A model generated the notes under the pieces. The model was not told where the DNA came from and searched no databases. It saw only the letters and a program-made list of their open reading frames with translations. Shown here piece after piece: positions 60,651 through 61,439 of a DNA stretch of 61,439 bases. The position numbers and the translations under genes were made by a program. Numbering within the stretch: position 1 is the first letter of the stretch; every line of letters starts with the position of its first letter. Source of the stretch: JBEKYD01 sp049509915 (GTDB lineage: Bacteria; Acidobacteriota; Terriglobia; Bryobacterales; Bryobacteraceae); NCBI GenBank assembly GCA_049509915.1, contig JBEKZL010000003.1:1-61439 (forward strand). The letters run 5' to 3'.

Positions 60651-61306
60651 ATTCGCAATCTACGGATGGGGCAGCGAGGGCTGTTCGCGTTCGTGGACGT
60701 TCTCGCGAAAGTGCTGTTGACCTGCGTGCCGGAACCACCGAGGGATATCCATGAGCAAGCCGTCGCCAGCGGCAAACTCCGCTATGACCGCTTTCTCAAG
60801 AGCGTGGGAATCTCCATGGTGGGCGATTCTCAGGCTGCCATGGCGGAACTGGCAGGCCGCTCGCTGTCAGGAAGCAGATTCTCGAACCACGACCTGCGGA
60901 CAAATCTCGCTGGTCTGTTGGGAAACCCGTTGAAGAATTCACCTAGGGCCGCATGACCTATCAGTTGCGGCGCCTCCGGCTTCACGGGCTGATCGAACGC
61001 ATTCCCAAGACCCATCGCTACCGCCTTACCAGTTTCGGCTTCCGAGCCGCCGTCTTCTGCACGCGAACCTACGTCCGAATCCTGCGACCGGGGCTCGGCC
61101 TTAGCCTCCCGGCCGCTTCCTCATTCCCATGTTCGTTACGCCGTAGTTTCGATAAGCTCGAACGAGAGGTCAACGCGTCGGTGGATCAAGCCAAACTGGC
61201 CGCGTTAAACTTGACTAAAACGCATCAAGTTGCCTTCCTGAAGGAGTCTAGGGTCATCGCTCCAGGCCTACTGGACTCAAACCGTGCTGGAGTGGAGGAC
61301 GGGTAG
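60641..61306 (+). pseudogene. Frameshifted conserved gene of unknown function
   Basis: One frame ends at 60956 and encodes QIRNLRMGQRGLFAFVDVLA, LRYDRFLKSVGISMVG and SGSRFSNHDLRTNLAGLLG. The second frame, from 60953, encodes MTYQLRRLRLHGLIERIPKT, then HRYRLTSFGFRAAVFCTRTY and LRRSFDKLEREVNASVDQA. I recall FSNHDLR and YQLRRLRLHGLIERI as parts of a single protein family of unknown role with a winged-helix look, so a frameshift near 60950 separates them. No confident function. Confidence 0.55.
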
Positions 61307-61439
61307 TTTGATCAGGTCAGACCAAAGCCGAGAGCACCTCGATGCTCTCGAAGTCCACCACAAACAGCTTCAAATATGGGCGGACAACTGTCCGGAGAAT
61401 TTCGAGAATCGCGCCGCGCTGGTGGGGGCGGAGATTGCG
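61302..61439 (+). pseudogene. Fragment of a large multidomain signalling protein (AAA/kinase-GAF-histidine-kinase type), continues past the window
   Basis: The frame ending at the last base reads SLIRSDQSREHLDALEVHHK, then QLQIWADNCPENFENRAALV and GAEIA. The phrase W-x-CPENF-x-ALV-AEIA is familiar from the tetratricopeptide-like middle part of giant proteins that join a Ser/Thr kinase-like domain, an AAA domain, GAF and a histidine kinase. No proper start codon precedes it, so it appears to be an internal piece. Without the continuation this is tentative. Confidence 0.4.

Overview
The window is high-GC bacterial DNA that reads as a chromosome segment from an acidobacterium of the Solibacter/Bryobacter kind. 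Evidence for this: two PadR regulator plus ABC-permease pairs of the acidobacterial ADOP type, two very large TonB-dependent receptors with N-terminal carboxypeptidase-regulatory-like domains, many Tat- or Sec-exported sugar enzymes, and dispersed intergenic palindromes. The assignment is an inference from gene content; there is no rRNA gene and no intact tRNA.

Layout. 0-3 kb: the 3' part of a fused KGD-type 2-oxoglutarate dehydrogenase, then a frameshifted toxin-antitoxin remnant. 3.5-15.6 kb: AhpD-like and VOC proteins, a TonB receptor, a GH29 fucosidase, a secreted protein, an EamA exporter, glutamate dehydrogenase, an aminotransferase and a lipoprotein. 15.6-16.9 kb: a gene-poor, decayed stretch. 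17-23 kb: a ThDP enzyme, an orphan sugar-binding lipoprotein and the first ADOP/PadR pair. 23.4-30.7 kb: a second TonB receptor with an amidase, and an acyl-CoA carboxylase/decarboxylase module (carboxyltransferase plus an ORF that ends in a biotin carrier). 31-36.6 kb: a YfhO-like membrane protein and a three-gene operon (PH-like protein, YdcF, ABC exporter). 36.8-38 kb: a Tat-exported GFO/IDH/MOCA oxidoreductase.

The most notable part is 38.2-41.7 kb. A good promoter leads into an M-box (ykoK) magnesium riboswitch with an intrinsic terminator. It is followed by a 20-codon leader ORF that resembles Salmonella MgtL (MEP start, acidic and proline-rich, basic end), then an NRAMP-family transporter. 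The transporter's metal-site motifs (DNDAG, APWQ) are those of NRAMP-related magnesium transporters, not the Mn/Fe type, and a 78-residue membrane protein follows it. Directly downstream is a toxin-antitoxin pair with a RES-domain toxin, in which the antitoxin joins an RRM RNA-binding domain to an MbcA/ParS-type C-terminal domain. The usual Xre helix-turn-helix is missing.

41.9-59.5 kb holds a THI5-like binding protein, a hexuronate-type MFS carrier, a sugar isomerase-like protein, an FlK-like thioesterase, a CDP-alcohol phosphatidyltransferase, a 2H phosphoesterase, a LuxR regulator, an alcohol dehydrogenase, an aldo/keto reductase, the second PadR/ADOP pair, a polytopic membrane protein, an enoyl-CoA hydratase, an SDR, a Phd/PIN toxin-antitoxin pair with a clear operator, and an FAD-dependent phytoene-desaturase-like enzyme. 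59.5-61.4 kb is a graveyard of conjugation-type genes (traL, traK-like), a frameshifted conserved gene and a fragment of a large signalling protein, which suggests an old integrated element.
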